DNA of 64,000 bases from Clostridium sp. 1001271st1 H5 (GTDB taxonomy: Bacteria; Bacillota; Clostridia; Lachnospirales; Lachnospiraceae), in NCBI RefSeq assembly GCF_005845215.1, contig NZ_SPHO01000012.1, positions 146,056-210,055 on the forward strand, read 5' to 3'. Numbering within the stretch: position 1 is the first letter of the stretch; each line of letters opens with the position of its first letter. A program made the translations under genes and the position numbers. This document shows, piece after piece, positions 45,423-54,074 of this stretch. Under the pieces are notes generated by a model, which made no database searches, had not been told where the DNA came from, and saw nothing but the letters and a program-made list of their open reading frames with translations.

Positions 45423-45500
45423 TATACATGCAGCGAAATATAAATAAATTATTGTTTCTAACGAAAATAGAAAAGAAATAAAAAACAAAATTGAATTGTG

Positions 45501-45515
45501 AAATAGTGTTAATAT
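45501..45515. repeat. Shared 15-bp operator-like motif, copy 2
   Basis: AAATAGTGTTAATAT, 14 of 15 identical to 43515-43529. It lies about 45 bp upstream of the pdxA2 promoter. Confidence 0.65.
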
Positions 45516-45558
45516 CCGAGGCGTTATTTGTTAAAATTAGCAAAAATGTAAAAAAAGC

Positions 45559-45587
45559 TTGAAAAAATGTTAATTTACATTTATGAT
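45559..45587 (+). promoter_or_regulatory. Promoter of the pdxA2-dtnK-kdgT unit with operator in the spacer
   Basis: TTGAAA (45559-45564), 17 bp, TATGAT (45582-45587). The spacer contains AATGTTAATTTACATT, an inverted AATGT/ACATT pair related to the palindrome in the divergent promoter at 43542. Confidence 0.7.
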
Positions 45588-45647
45588 TATGTTAGAAAGA
45601 TAATAAAAACGAAAGTAAAACGAAAACAAATAGAAAGGAAAAGGAAA

Positions 45648-46667
45648 ATGAACGAAAAATTCAAACCTGTAACAGCTATTACTATGGGGGACCCGGCAGG
45701 TATCGGGCCGGAGATAGTGGTGGGCACCATGTTGGACGAGGGAATACATGAGTGCTGCAGGCCCTTTGTCATTGGCAGCATCGCTGTTCTGGACAGGGCG
45801 GCAAGGATTTTGGGCAGGGAGTTAAGGTACCGCAGGATTGCGGAACCATCAGAGGCCCTTTATCAGTACGGGACCGTGGATGTGCTGGAGACAGGGGATT
45901 ATGATACGGATTCCATCCAGTGGGGAGAGGTTCAGGAGCTGGCAGGCCGTATGTCCGTGGACTGGATTATGAAGTCCATTGAACTGGGCATGGACCGCAA
46001 GGTGGACGCGGTGTCCACTGCTCCCATACATAAAAGAGCCATTAAGCTGGCTGGGGTAAAGCAGCCGGGCCACACGGAAATCTACCAGGATGAGACGCAT
46101 TCGCCCTACGCCCTTACCATGTTCTCCTGCCATAAGCTGAGAGTGTTTTTTGTAAGCCGCCACATGTCGCTGGTGGATGCATGCAGGTATGCCACCAAGG
46201 AACGGGTGCTGGAGTTTGTGGAGAACATTGACAAGGAGCTGAAAAAGACGGGCATCAGGGAACCGCTTATTGCAGTGGCTGCCCTGAATCCTCACGGCGG
46301 GGATAACGGGCTTTTTGGAACAGAGGAAATAGAGCACCTGATTCCGGCTGTGGAAGCGGCCAGGGAGAAGGGAATCAATGCCATTGGGCCTGTACCGGCC
46401 GACTCCGTATTCCATATCGGAAAATCCGGAAAATACGATGCCATCCTGTCCCTGTACCATGACCAGGGACATATTGCCTGCAAGACCCTGGACTTTGAAA
46501 AATCCGTGACCCTGACCTTTGGTCTTCCTTTTATCAGAAGCTCGGTGGACCATGGAACTGCCTTTGATATTGCCGGAAAGGGAATAGCAGGAAGCATCAG
46601 CCTGATTGAATCCACAAAGGTGGTGGCCGAATACGCAGCGCTCATGCACGGAAAAAGGGACCAATAA
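45648..46667 (+). CDS. pdxA2: PdxA-family dehydrogenase, probable D-threonate/D-erythronate 4-phosphate dehydrogenase (PdxA2)
   Basis: The 339-residue protein has the PdxA signatures AITMGDPAGIGPEI, PGHTEIYQDET, NPHGGDNGLFGTEE and the metal-binding YHDQGHIA. True PdxA makes vitamin B6, but this copy lies directly before a DUF1537 kinase and a sugar-acid permease, the arrangement of the PdxA2 branch, which oxidatively decarboxylates D-threonate or D-erythronate 4-phosphate to dihydroxyacetone phosphate. The ATG at 45648 follows AAAGGAAAAGG; an upstream start at 45567 would lie inside the promoter. Confidence 0.85.
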   Translation: MNEKFKPVTAITMGDPAGIGPEIVVGTMLDEGIHECCRPFVIGSIAVLDRAARILGRELRYRRIAEPSEALYQYGTVDVLETGDYDTDSIQWGEVQELAGRMSVDWIMKSIELGMDRKVDAVSTAPIHKRAIKLAGVKQPGHTEIYQDETHSPYALTMFSCHKLRVFFVSRHMSLVDACRYATKERVLEFVENIDKELKKTGIREPLIAVAALNPHGGDNGLFGTEEIEHLIPAVEAAREKGINAIGPVPADSVFHIGKSGKYDAILSLYHDQGHIACKTLDFEKSVTLTFGLPFIRSSVDHGTAFDIAGKGIAGSISLIESTKVVAEYAALMHGKRDQ

Positions 46668-46696
46668 CCAGGGCAGCAAAAAAGGGGGAATATATT

Positions 46697-48046
46697 ATGC
46701 CGTTAATAGGAGCAGTGGCAGATGATTTGACCGGGGCCACCACCACAGGCGTACTGCTTGCCAGGTCCAAGGCAAGGACAGCTGTTTTTTTCAACGAGGA
46801 GGCTGCGGAGCGGGAAGGGGAGGCTGCGTCCCTGGACGCCATACTGGTCAGCAGCAACAGCAGGGCATTGCCTGCGGATGAGGCATATGAGAAGGTGCGC
46901 TCTGCCACCCAGGCCCTGAAAAGGATGGGAGTCAGATATTTCAGCAAGCGGATTGACACTACATTAAGAGGCGGTATCGGAACTGAAATCAAGGCCATGA
47001 TGGATGTGATTGGCGGTGACGCGGTGGCGGTGGTGGTTCCTTCCATGCCGCAGTCCAGGCGGATTGTGGTGGGGGGCTTCTCTGTGATTGACGGCATTGC
47101 CCTGACAAAGACGCCGGTGGCCCAGGATGTACGCACACCGGTGCATGAGAGCTATGTGCCCCAGCTTCTGGGGAGGCAGACAGGGGAGGAGATTGGGCTG
47201 GTGACACTTAAGACAGTCCTCCAGGGCAGGGAAGAGATTGCGCGCGCTCTCCAGTGGCAGAGGGAACGGGGAAACCGCATCATTGTGACGGATGCCATAA
47301 CCCTGGAGGATATCCAGGAGATAGCCCATGCCTGCATTTCCCTGGACTGGAATGTGCTGGCAGTGGACCCGGGGGCATTTACGGCAAAGCTGGCACAGTG
47401 CAGAGGGCTGACGCAGGAAGAGGAGCCCAATGTCCCGGAAAACACACTGGACGGCACAGGCAGGACCGTGCTGGTTGCAGCCGGAAGCGCTACTCCTGTG
47501 ACCAAGAGGCAGCTGGGAATTCTTTTGGAGGACCGGCGGCATGTGCAGGTCAGCGTGGACCCCATCCCCCTGATTGACGGGAGCCGGCAGGCAGCGGAGG
47601 AAGTGGAATCAGCCGTCAGGCGCATTACGGAGCTTATGGAAGGGCCCTCTGCGCCCAGGGCCATAGTGATTGAGACAGCCCTTCACGGCCCGATTTTAAA
47701 CCTGGCTGAGGAAGACGCAAAAAGAGGGTATGCAGATGGCATGAGCGCCAACCGGATTAACGCAGGGCTGGGGACCATTGTACAGTACGTGCTGGAACGC
47801 GCTGGCCGGGAACGGATAGCCGGATTATATACCACCGGAGGGGACACCATGGTGAATGTCTGCTTCCAGCTGGGGGTAGAGTGCATCGAGGTGCTGGACT
47901 ACGTCATTGCGCAGACGGACGTGGGCCGCATGGTGGGAACCTATCAGGGGCTTCCCATCATCGGAAAGGGAGGACTGACAGGATACGACACCATTGCTGT
48001 TGACATTATAGACCGCTTGTTCAGAGAGGCAGCCAGGGAAATGTAG
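46697..48046 (+). CDS. Four-carbon acid sugar kinase (DUF1537), probable D-threonate/D-erythronate kinase
   Basis: The 449-residue protein has both DUF1537 halves: the N-terminal substrate domain (GAVADDLTGATTTGVLLA; SKRIDTTLRGGIGTE) and the C-terminal nucleotide domain (YTTGGDTMVNVCFQLG; LPIIGKGGLTGYDTI). Known members phosphorylate C4 acids such as D-threonate (DtnK) and D-erythronate (DenK), or 3-oxo-isoapionate (OiaK). Adjacency to a PdxA2-type gene favours D-threonate or D-erythronate. It starts 29 nt after pdxA2, with GGGGG before the ATG. Confidence 0.88.
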   Translation: MPLIGAVADDLTGATTTGVLLARSKARTAVFFNEEAAEREGEAASLDAILVSSNSRALPADEAYEKVRSATQALKRMGVRYFSKRIDTTLRGGIGTEIKAMMDVIGGDAVAVVVPSMPQSRRIVVGGFSVIDGIALTKTPVAQDVRTPVHESYVPQLLGRQTGEEIGLVTLKTVLQGREEIARALQWQRERGNRIIVTDAITLEDIQEIAHACISLDWNVLAVDPGAFTAKLAQCRGLTQEEEPNVPENTLDGTGRTVLVAAGSATPVTKRQLGILLEDRRHVQVSVDPIPLIDGSRQAAEEVESAVRRITELMEGPSAPRAIVIETALHGPILNLAEEDAKRGYADGMSANRINAGLGTIVQYVLERAGRERIAGLYTTGGDTMVNVCFQLGVECIEVLDYVIAQTDVGRMVGTYQGLPIIGKGGLTGYDTIAVDIIDRLFREAAREM

Positions 48047-48106
48047 GGGGCTGCCGTGACCGGCAGACCGTGATATCAAACGAAACAAATCAGGTGGAGG
48101 TTTTTT

Positions 48107-49111
48107 ATGGAAGATAACAGAAAAGATTTTGATATACTGAATAAAATGAAAAGGCTGCCCGGGGGACTGGTTATCATACCGCTGGTGCTGGCAGTTGTCA
48201 TAGCCACTTTTTTCCCTCAGGCATTTCAGATTGGGGGATACGTAACAGCCCTGTTTTATGACGGGAATTCAGCCATGATGGGATTGTTCCTGATTGTGTG
48301 CGGGTCCGCCATCAATGTCCGCCAGGTGGGTATGCCTCTGTATAAAGGCGTCACGCTGACCGGCATCAAGCTTTTGCTGGGAGTTGCCATAGGGCTTCTG
48401 GTGGGAAATCTGTGCGGGCCGGCAGGTATTCTGGGGCTGACACCCTTTGTGCTCATTGCGGCCATCACCAATTCCAACGGCTCTCTGTACATATCCCTGT
48501 CATCCCAGTTTGGAAATGCAACGGATACAGGCGCCATCTCCATCCTTTCATTAAATGACGGCCCCTTCTTTACCCTGGTGGCATTGGGGGCAACCGGACT
48601 GGCTTCCATTCCCTTTAAGGCCCTGGTTGCCACTTTGATTCCCTTGCTCATCGGATTCATCTGGGGAAATCTGGATAAGGGCTTCCGCAGCGCCTGCGCA
48701 ACCGCCCAGCCCATTGTCACATTCTTCATGACCATTTCCATTGGCTCCAAGACAGATGTGTCCACGCTGGTCACGGCCGGAGCATCCGGTATTGTGCTGG
48801 GACTGATATCCACGGCAACAGCCGTAATATTCTTTTTCGTATTCAACCTGCTGCTGCCCAAAAAAGAGCGCAATGCCATGGGCGCGGCAGTGGGCACAAC
48901 GGCTCTGAACTCAGCCATGACGCCTGCGGCAGTTGCCCAGGCCGACCCGTCCATGGAACCTTATGTGGACATGGCCACGGCCCAGTGCGCCACTGCCTCC
49001 ATCATTACACTGTTCCTATGCCCGTTCATTACCGCCTTCTTTGACGGGTGGATGAGGAAGAATAAGAAGGGAATCTACTCAGCCCAGGGCTGGGCCGCGG
49101 GAAAAGCATGA
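48107..49111 (+). CDS. KdgT-family sugar-acid permease
   Basis: The 334-residue protein has about ten hydrophobic segments and matches the 2-keto-3-deoxygluconate permease family (GSAINVRQVGMPLYKG, FGNATDTGAISILSLNDGPFFTL). In this operon it most likely imports the C4 sugar acid that the kinase phosphorylates, by proton symport. GGTGGAGG precedes the ATG, 60 nt after the kinase. Confidence 0.88.
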   Translation: MEDNRKDFDILNKMKRLPGGLVIIPLVLAVVIATFFPQAFQIGGYVTALFYDGNSAMMGLFLIVCGSAINVRQVGMPLYKGVTLTGIKLLLGVAIGLLVGNLCGPAGILGLTPFVLIAAITNSNGSLYISLSSQFGNATDTGAISILSLNDGPFFTLVALGATGLASIPFKALVATLIPLLIGFIWGNLDKGFRSACATAQPIVTFFMTISIGSKTDVSTLVTAGASGIVLGLISTATAVIFFFVFNLLLPKKERNAMGAAVGTTALNSAMTPAAVAQADPSMEPYVDMATAQCATASIITLFLCPFITAFFDGWMRKNKKGIYSAQGWAAGKA

Positions 49112-49131
49112 TTTGGGAGAGGATGATTTGA

Positions 49132-49632
49132 ATGAAGGTATATGTCAAGGTCAGGATGAAGGCTGAGTTTATCTATGATTTGCTGCTGTTCCATACGTAT
49201 TCAAGGCTGTCGGGTTTCCTGGTCAATCTCCTGGGCCTTGCAGTCATCATCACAGGCGGTTTCCTGCTGAGAAACCAGACCATACAGCTGAATCAGGCAT
49301 TTGTTTATGTGGCCGGCGGCATGATGATTCTTCTGTTTACGCCTATTAACCTGAGGCTTCAGGCGGCAAGGATGATGGGGCAGCCCAGGTATGATTCCGA
49401 GATACAGTATGGGTTTGATGAAAACGGCATCGAGGAGAGGCTGGGGGAACAGGTCAGGACATATGGCTGGGACAGGGTGCAGAAGGCTGTCTCCACGCCC
49501 AAGGACATTGCTTTTTATATAGAGGAGTCTTCGGCCCTTGTACTTCCAAAGGAAAGTTTTGGGGAAAACTTCATGCCGGTCATGAAGCTGGTGGCGTCCA
49601 ATCTTTCGCGGGACAGGATTTACATAAGATAA
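49132..49632 (+). CDS. YcxB-like membrane protein
   Basis: The 166-residue protein has two membrane helices (about 30-48 and 60-78) followed by a cytoplasmic domain with YGWDRVQKAVSTPKDIAFYIEESSALVLPKESF, the YcxB-like pattern. The function of the family is unknown. It starts 20 nt after the permease gene and ends in a terminator, so it may be the last gene of the C4 unit or simply lie beside it. Confidence 0.8.
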   Translation: MKVYVKVRMKAEFIYDLLLFHTYSRLSGFLVNLLGLAVIITGGFLLRNQTIQLNQAFVYVAGGMMILLFTPINLRLQAARMMGQPRYDSEIQYGFDENGIEERLGEQVRTYGWDRVQKAVSTPKDIAFYIEESSALVLPKESFGENFMPVMKLVASNLSRDRIYIR

Positions 49633-49634
49633 TA

Positions 49635-49664
49635 GAGGAGCTGCTGCGGCAGCTCCCTTTTTTT
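49635..49664 (+). terminator. Terminator after the YcxB-like gene
   Basis: GGAGCTGC and GCAGCTCC (8-bp perfect stem, TGCG loop) are followed by C and seven T. Confidence 0.9.
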
Positions 49665-49713
49665 GCGCGCTGCCTGAACCGTTCAGGTTTGCCACGTTAT
49701 TTTACGGCGATAC

Positions 49714-49743
49714 TTGATTAATGAGAGGAAAGTGTGATATGAT
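49714..49743 (+). promoter_or_regulatory. Candidate promoter of rnz-tsaD-ispD
   Basis: TTGATT (49714-49719), 18 bp, TATGAT (49738-49743), about 35 nt before rnz. Confidence 0.55.
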
Positions 49744-49780
49744 TTTGTGAGTTAAGTATTGAGAGAATGAGGATTACAGT

Positions 49781-50692
49781 ATGTTGGATATATGTTTGTT
49801 AGGAACCGGAGGCATGATGCCTCTTCCGTACCGCTGGCTCACATCCATGATGGCAAGGTGCGGAGGCAGCAATCTGCTTATTGACTGCGGTGAGGGGACC
49901 CAGGTGGCCCTGAAGGAAAAGGGATGGAGCCCCAAACCCATAGATGTCATCTGCTTTACCCATTACCATGCGGACCACATAAGCGGTCTTCCCGGGCTTC
50001 TGCTCACGATGGGCAATGCGGAGCGGGTGGAGCCGCTGACCCTGATTGGTCCCAGGGGACTGGAACGGGTGGTGGGGGCGCTGCGCACCATAGCGCCGGA
50101 ACTGCCCTTTGAACTGCGGTTTGTGGAGCTTGGGGAGAACCGTGAGCAAATGCAGATGGGCCCCTATGTCATTGACGCTTACAGGGTAAACCACAATGTG
50201 CTGTGCTACGGCTATTCCATCACCATTCCCCGTACAGGACGCTTTGACGTGGAGCGGGCCAGGGCCCAGGAGATACCCCAGAAGTTCTGGAGCAGGCTGC
50301 AAAAGGGCGAGGAGATAGAACATGAGGGACGGCTTCTGACACCGGATATGGTGCTGGGACCGGACCGCAGAGGGCTTAAGGTGACATACTGCACAGATAC
50401 CAGGCCTGTGCCTGTGATTGCAGAGTATGCAGCCGGTGCTGACCTTTTTATCTGTGAAGGCATGTACGGGGAAAAGGAAAAGGCGGCCAAGGCCAGGGAA
50501 TATAAGCATATGACCTTTTACGAGGCAGCAGCCCTTGCAAAGCAGGCCAATCCGAAGCAGATGTGGCTCACCCATTACAGCCCCTCCCTTACAAAGCCGG
50601 AGGAATATATGGAGGAGGTCAGGTCCATTTTCCCAAGGGCAAAGGCTGCCAGGGATGGATGGACGGCGGAGCTGGAATTTGATGAGGACTGA
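49781..50692 (+). CDS. rnz: Ribonuclease Z-like metallo-beta-lactamase-fold hydrolase
   Basis: The 303-residue protein has the ElaC/RNase Z layout: [12 protein letters not shown] near the start, the zinc motif [13 protein letters not shown], an exosite-like segment near 155-200, DTRP, and a final Asp/His motif WLTHYSPS. RNase Z cuts the 3' trailer of tRNA precursors lacking encoded CCA, as the two tRNAs at the end of this window do. It lies 49 nt before tsaD. A non-tRNA substrate cannot be excluded. Confidence 0.87.
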   Translation: MLDICLLGTGGMMPLPYRWLTSMMARCGGSNLLIDCGEGTQVALKEKGWSPKPIDVICFTHYHADHISGLPGLLLTMGNAERVEPLTLIGPRGLERVVGALRTIAPELPFELRFVELGENREQMQMGPYVIDAYRVNHNVLCYGYSITIPRTGRFDVERARAQEIPQKFWSRLQKGEEIEHEGRLLTPDMVLGPDRRGLKVTYCTDTRPVPVIAEYAAGADLFICEGMYGEKEKAAKAREYKHMTFYEAAALAKQANPKQMWLTHYSPSLTKPEEYMEEVRSIFPRAKAARDGWTAELEFDED

Positions 50693-50741
50693 CAGTGACG
50701 GTACCGCGTACCGGAGGACAGACGGAAGTGGAGAGGATACT

Positions 50742-51776
50742 ATGATAGGACAGGCATCAGAGGATGTTTTGATACTGGCAATCGAGAGTTCATGCGATGA
50801 GACAGCCGCGGCAGTGGTGAAAAACGGAAGGACCGTGCTGTCCAATGTGATTTCATCCCAGATTGCCACCCATACGGTCTATGGGGGCGTTGTTCCGGAA
50901 ATTGCATCCCGGGAACATATAAAGGCGGTTAATTATGTGATTGAGAGGGCCTTGGCGGAAGCCCGGGTTGCCCTGGAGGATATCACGGCAATCGGCGTGA
51001 CCTACGGACCTGGTCTGGTAGGCGCTCTTTTGGTGGGAGTGGCAGAGGCAAAGGCCATTGCCTATGCGGCGGGGAAACCTCTTATCGGGGTGCATCATAT
51101 TGAAGGGCACGTGTCCGCGAATTTCATTGAGAACCAGGATTTGGAACCGCCCTTTGTGTGCCTGATTGTTTCGGGAGGCCATACCCACCTGGTGATTGTA
51201 AAGGATTACGGGGAATTTGAAATCATCGGAAGGACCAGGGACGACGCAGCCGGAGAAGCCTTTGACAAGGTGGCCAGGTCTGTGGGTCTGGGATACCCCG
51301 GCGGGCCTAAGATTGACAGGACGGCAAAAGAGGGGAATCCCCACGCCATCCAGTTCCCCAGGGGCAGGGTGGAGGGGGCTCCCTATGATTTCAGCTTCAG
51401 CGGTCTTAAGTCAGCTGTGCTGAACCACATCAACCATGCCCGCATGACAGGGGAGGAAATCAATGTCCCTGACCTGGTGGCATCCTTCCAGAATTCCGTG
51501 GTGGAGTCCCTGGTAAGCCGCGCCATACTGGCTGCCCGGGAATTCGGATATAAGAAGCTGGCCATAGCAGGCGGGGTTGCCTCTAACTCCGCGCTGAGGA
51601 AGGCCATGGCAGAGGCCTGTGAAAAGGACGGGATTCAGTTTTATTATCCCTCTCCTGTTTTCTGCACGGACAATGCAGCCATGATTGGGACGGCAGCCTA
51701 CTATGAATACCGGAAGGGGAACATATCGGTCTGGGATTTGAATGCTGTTCCCAATCTGAAATTGGGAGAGCGATAA
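50742..51776 (+). CDS. tsaD: t6A transferase subunit TsaD
   Basis: The 344-residue ASKHA-fold enzyme transfers threonylcarbamoyl to A37 of tRNA. It has [15 protein letters not shown] near the start, the metal-binding [11 protein letters not shown] and [13 protein letters not shown]. The ATG at 50742 has GGAGAGG upstream; the reading frame stays open further upstream into rnz but lacks family similarity there. Its partners tsaE and tsaB are at 38.8-40.0 kb. The next gene, ispD, follows by 23 nt. Confidence 0.95.
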   Translation: MIGQASEDVLILAIESSCDETAAAVVKNGRTVLSNVISSQIATHTVYGGVVPEIASREHIKAVNYVIERALAEARVALEDITAIGVTYGPGLVGALLVGVAEAKAIAYAAGKPLIGVHHIEGHVSANFIENQDLEPPFVCLIVSGGHTHLVIVKDYGEFEIIGRTRDDAAGEAFDKVARSVGLGYPGGPKIDRTAKEGNPHAIQFPRGRVEGAPYDFSFSGLKSAVLNHINHARMTGEEINVPDLVASFQNSVVESLVSRAILAAREFGYKKLAIAGGVASNSALRKAMAEACEKDGIQFYYPSPVFCTDNAAMIGTAAYYEYRKGNISVWDLNAVPNLKLGER

Positions 51777-51799
51777 GAATGTCCGGCGGGAGGTACGGA

Positions 51800-52543
51800 A
51801 TGGAAAAAAAATATTGTACGGCCGTGGTACTGGCAGCAGGAAAGGGCAGCCGTATGGGCGGGAAAACGGCCAAGCAGTACATGGAAATGGGCGGCAGGCC
51901 TCTGGTGGCCTATGCGCTGGAGGCGTTTGAAGCCTCTCCTGTGATAGATGAAATCATACTCATGACAGATGCAGGCCATATGGAATATGCCAGAACAGAA
52001 ATCGTGGAGGCATATGGCCTGAAGAAGGTGAGCACCATTGGCGCGGGAGGCAGTGAACGGTATGAAAGCGTCTGGAAAGCCCTCTGCACCATTATGGACC
52101 AGGAAGAGGGAGAGGATGAAGCCGCAATCAGGGCCAGGCAGAATGGATATGTGTTCATCCATGACGGGGCCCGCCCCTTTGTTACCGGCGATATCATAGA
52201 ACGGGCGTACCAGGCCGTGTGCAGGTATGGCGCATGTGTGGCAGGCATGCCTGTGAAGGACACCATCAAGCTGGTGAACCGGGAGGGGATGATTGAGTCC
52301 AGCCCGGACCGCAGTCTGGTATGGCAGGCCCAGACGCCCCAGGTATTTTCCGTTCCCCTTATTGCAGAGGCGTTTGCCCGCCAGATGAAATCGGACTGTA
52401 CCGGCATAACGGATGACGCCATGGTGGTGGAGGCCCAGATGGGGGTGAAGGCGCATATGGTAAGGGGCAGTTATGCAAATATAAAGATTACAACTCCGGA
52501 GGACCTTTATATGGCTGAGGTGCTGAGGAGCTCCATGGTGTAA
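51800..52543 (+). CDS. ispD: 2-C-methyl-D-erythritol 4-phosphate cytidylyltransferase
   Basis: The 247-residue nucleotidyltransferase couples CTP to methylerythritol phosphate in non-mevalonate isoprenoid synthesis. It shows VVLAAGKGSRMGGKTAKQY (CTP loop), VFIHDGARPFV, and TDDAMVVEAQ. A Gln/Glu-rich insertion at about 100-118 is unusual in length. GGGAGG lies 6 nt before the ATG at 51800, so I prefer it to the ATG at 51779. Confidence 0.93.
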   Translation: MEKKYCTAVVLAAGKGSRMGGKTAKQYMEMGGRPLVAYALEAFEASPVIDEIILMTDAGHMEYARTEIVEAYGLKKVSTIGAGGSERYESVWKALCTIMDQEEGEDEAAIRARQNGYVFIHDGARPFVTGDIIERAYQAVCRYGACVAGMPVKDTIKLVNREGMIESSPDRSLVWQAQTPQVFSVPLIAEAFARQMKSDCTGITDDAMVVEAQMGVKAHMVRGSYANIKITTPEDLYMAEVLRSSMV

Positions 52544-52561
52544 CGGCAGATACACGGTTCA

Positions 52562-52604
52562 GGGGATGCAGGATGAAATATGGTCCTGCATCCCTTTTTC
52601 TTTT
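52562..52604 (+). terminator. Terminator of rnz-tsaD-ispD
   Basis: GGGATGCAGGA and TCCTGCATCCC form a perfect 11-bp stem followed by TTTTTCTTTT. Confidence 0.92.
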
Positions 52605-52748
52605 GGTTCTTACTTAATTCCAGCTGATTTAAATGCATTTTCATGCAGTCTATATACAATCCAATTGTAATTATTGACAGAAAAATAAAAGACGATATGT
52701 GCATAATATACAAAAATGCGGCAATAAACAAGAATATACTATTTAACA

Positions 52749-52777
52749 TTGACAAGCAAATTTGGAAGTGCTATATT
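52749..52777 (+). promoter_or_regulatory. Promoter of the RbsBACC/RuBisCO-like cluster
   Basis: TTGACA (52749-52754), 17 bp, TATATT (52772-52777). The surrounding stretch 52605-52845 is AT-rich and contains no gene. Confidence 0.8.
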
Positions 52778-52845
52778 AATCACAAGAAGATTGTATCCAA
52801 AATCCAATATCCAAAAATAATATAAAGATAACAAGGAGGAAAAAA

Positions 52846-53967
52846 ATGAGGAAGAGAGTAGTATCAGTTTTGTTGACGGTTGCAATGTCTGCCATGGTTT
52901 TTGCAGGCTGCAGCACACCCACAGAGGCGTCGGCCAGCAGTGCGAAAGAGGAGACAAAGGCAGCTGAGGACACGAAGAGCAGTTCTTCAGGCTTGTCCGC
53001 AGCTACCGTGCTTAATGTGGACCAGCTGCCGGTCACCGGAATCGGAGCCCAGATTGCCACCAGTGTCAAGGCGGGCGGGGATTACACCATTGGCTACATT
53101 GCCAAAAACACAACCAATCCATATATGGTGGCCCAGTCGGCCGGTGTGGAAGCTGCCGGGGAGGCCATGGGATTCAATGCAATCACACAGGCTCCCACCA
53201 CCGCAGACTCGGTTGAGGAGCAGGTGCAGCTGATGGAGAACATGATTACACAGGGGGTGGATGCAATCATTGTCCACTGCGCGGATTCCAACGGCATCAT
53301 GACAGGCGTGAGAAAAGCGCAGGATGCAGGTATCCTGGTGCTGACCATCGGCACGCCGGCAGCAGAAGACACCTTCCTCAGGACAGGCGTTGACTATTAC
53401 GAATCCGGATATACCATGGCCAAGGCTGTGGCGGACAAGCTTGGGGGTAAGGGGAAATTCATCATACTTGAGGGACCTGCCGGGGCATCAAACGCAATCG
53501 AGAGATTAAATGGTATCAATACAGGACTTTCCGAGTACCAGGGTATTGAAATTGTTGCTTCCCAGACAGCCAACTTTAAGAGGACAGAAGGCATGTCCGT
53601 AACGGAAAACCTGATTCAGCAGTATACAGACGTTGACGCAGTTATTGCCTGCAACGATGAGAGCGCCCTGGGAGCAGTCCAGGCCCTGACGGCGGCCAAT
53701 ATGAATGATGTCCTTGTCTGCGGATTCGACGGAAGCGTAGATGCTACCAATGCAGTAAAGGAAGGAACCATGTTCGCTACCTATAACACGGACCCCTATG
53801 GTTCAGGATTTGTTGCATGCGCTTATGCGGTTAAGTACCTGAATGACAAGACGGAACCGGAGGGCAAGTTCATTCCGTTCCCGACAGCGGCGAATGACCC
53901 GCTTGTAATCGCAGATACGGTTCAGAATTACATTGACAACATTGCCTGGTGGAAGGTTATCCAATAG
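52846..53967 (+). CDS. RbsB-like sugar-binding lipoprotein (CUT2)
   Basis: The 373-residue protein has a lipoprotein signal (lipobox FAGC, Cys about residue 22) and a Peripla_BP_4 domain (TIGYIAKNTTNPYMVAQSAG, GVDAIIVHCAD, CGFDGSVDATNAV). It feeds the complete ATPase-permease-permease set that follows. ACAAGGAGG precedes the ATG. The ligand is unknown; downstream enzymes suggest an unusual sugar, polyol or sugar acid. Confidence 0.92.
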   Translation: MRKRVVSVLLTVAMSAMVFAGCSTPTEASASSAKEETKAAEDTKSSSSGLSAATVLNVDQLPVTGIGAQIATSVKAGGDYTIGYIAKNTTNPYMVAQSAGVEAAGEAMGFNAITQAPTTADSVEEQVQLMENMITQGVDAIIVHCADSNGIMTGVRKAQDAGILVLTIGTPAAEDTFLRTGVDYYESGYTMAKAVADKLGGKGKFIILEGPAGASNAIERLNGINTGLSEYQGIEIVASQTANFKRTEGMSVTENLIQQYTDVDAVIACNDESALGAVQALTAANMNDVLVCGFDGSVDATNAVKEGTMFATYNTDPYGSGFVACAYAVKYLNDKTEPEGKFIPFPTAANDPLVIADTVQNYIDNIAWWKVIQ

Positions 53968-54005
53968 AATCCGGCAGGACTGGAGCTGAACTATTTCACC
54001 TATTT

Positions 54006-54029
54006 GTCCCTGCAGGAAACTGCGGGGAC
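54006..54029 (+). promoter_or_regulatory. Intercistronic GNRA-tetraloop hairpin after the binding-protein gene
   Basis: GTCCCTGCAG and CTGCGGGGAC form a 10-bp stem with one wobble and a GAAA tetraloop. No T-tract follows, so a role in mRNA stability is more likely than termination. Confidence 0.6.
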
Positions 54030-54074
54030 GAATACAGAGAAACTAAATTTCGTGAGAAGTATTGGGGTGAAAAG

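Noticed and set aside
43515..45590. Repeated AT-rich motifs as a CRISPR array
   Set aside because: The repeats are short, unevenly spaced and sit in promoters around regulators. There are no regular spacers and no cas genes.
45648..46667. PdxA for pyridoxal phosphate synthesis
   Set aside because: The neighbours are a DUF1537 kinase and a sugar-acid permease, and no other vitamin B6 gene is nearby, so the PdxA2 catabolic branch fits better.
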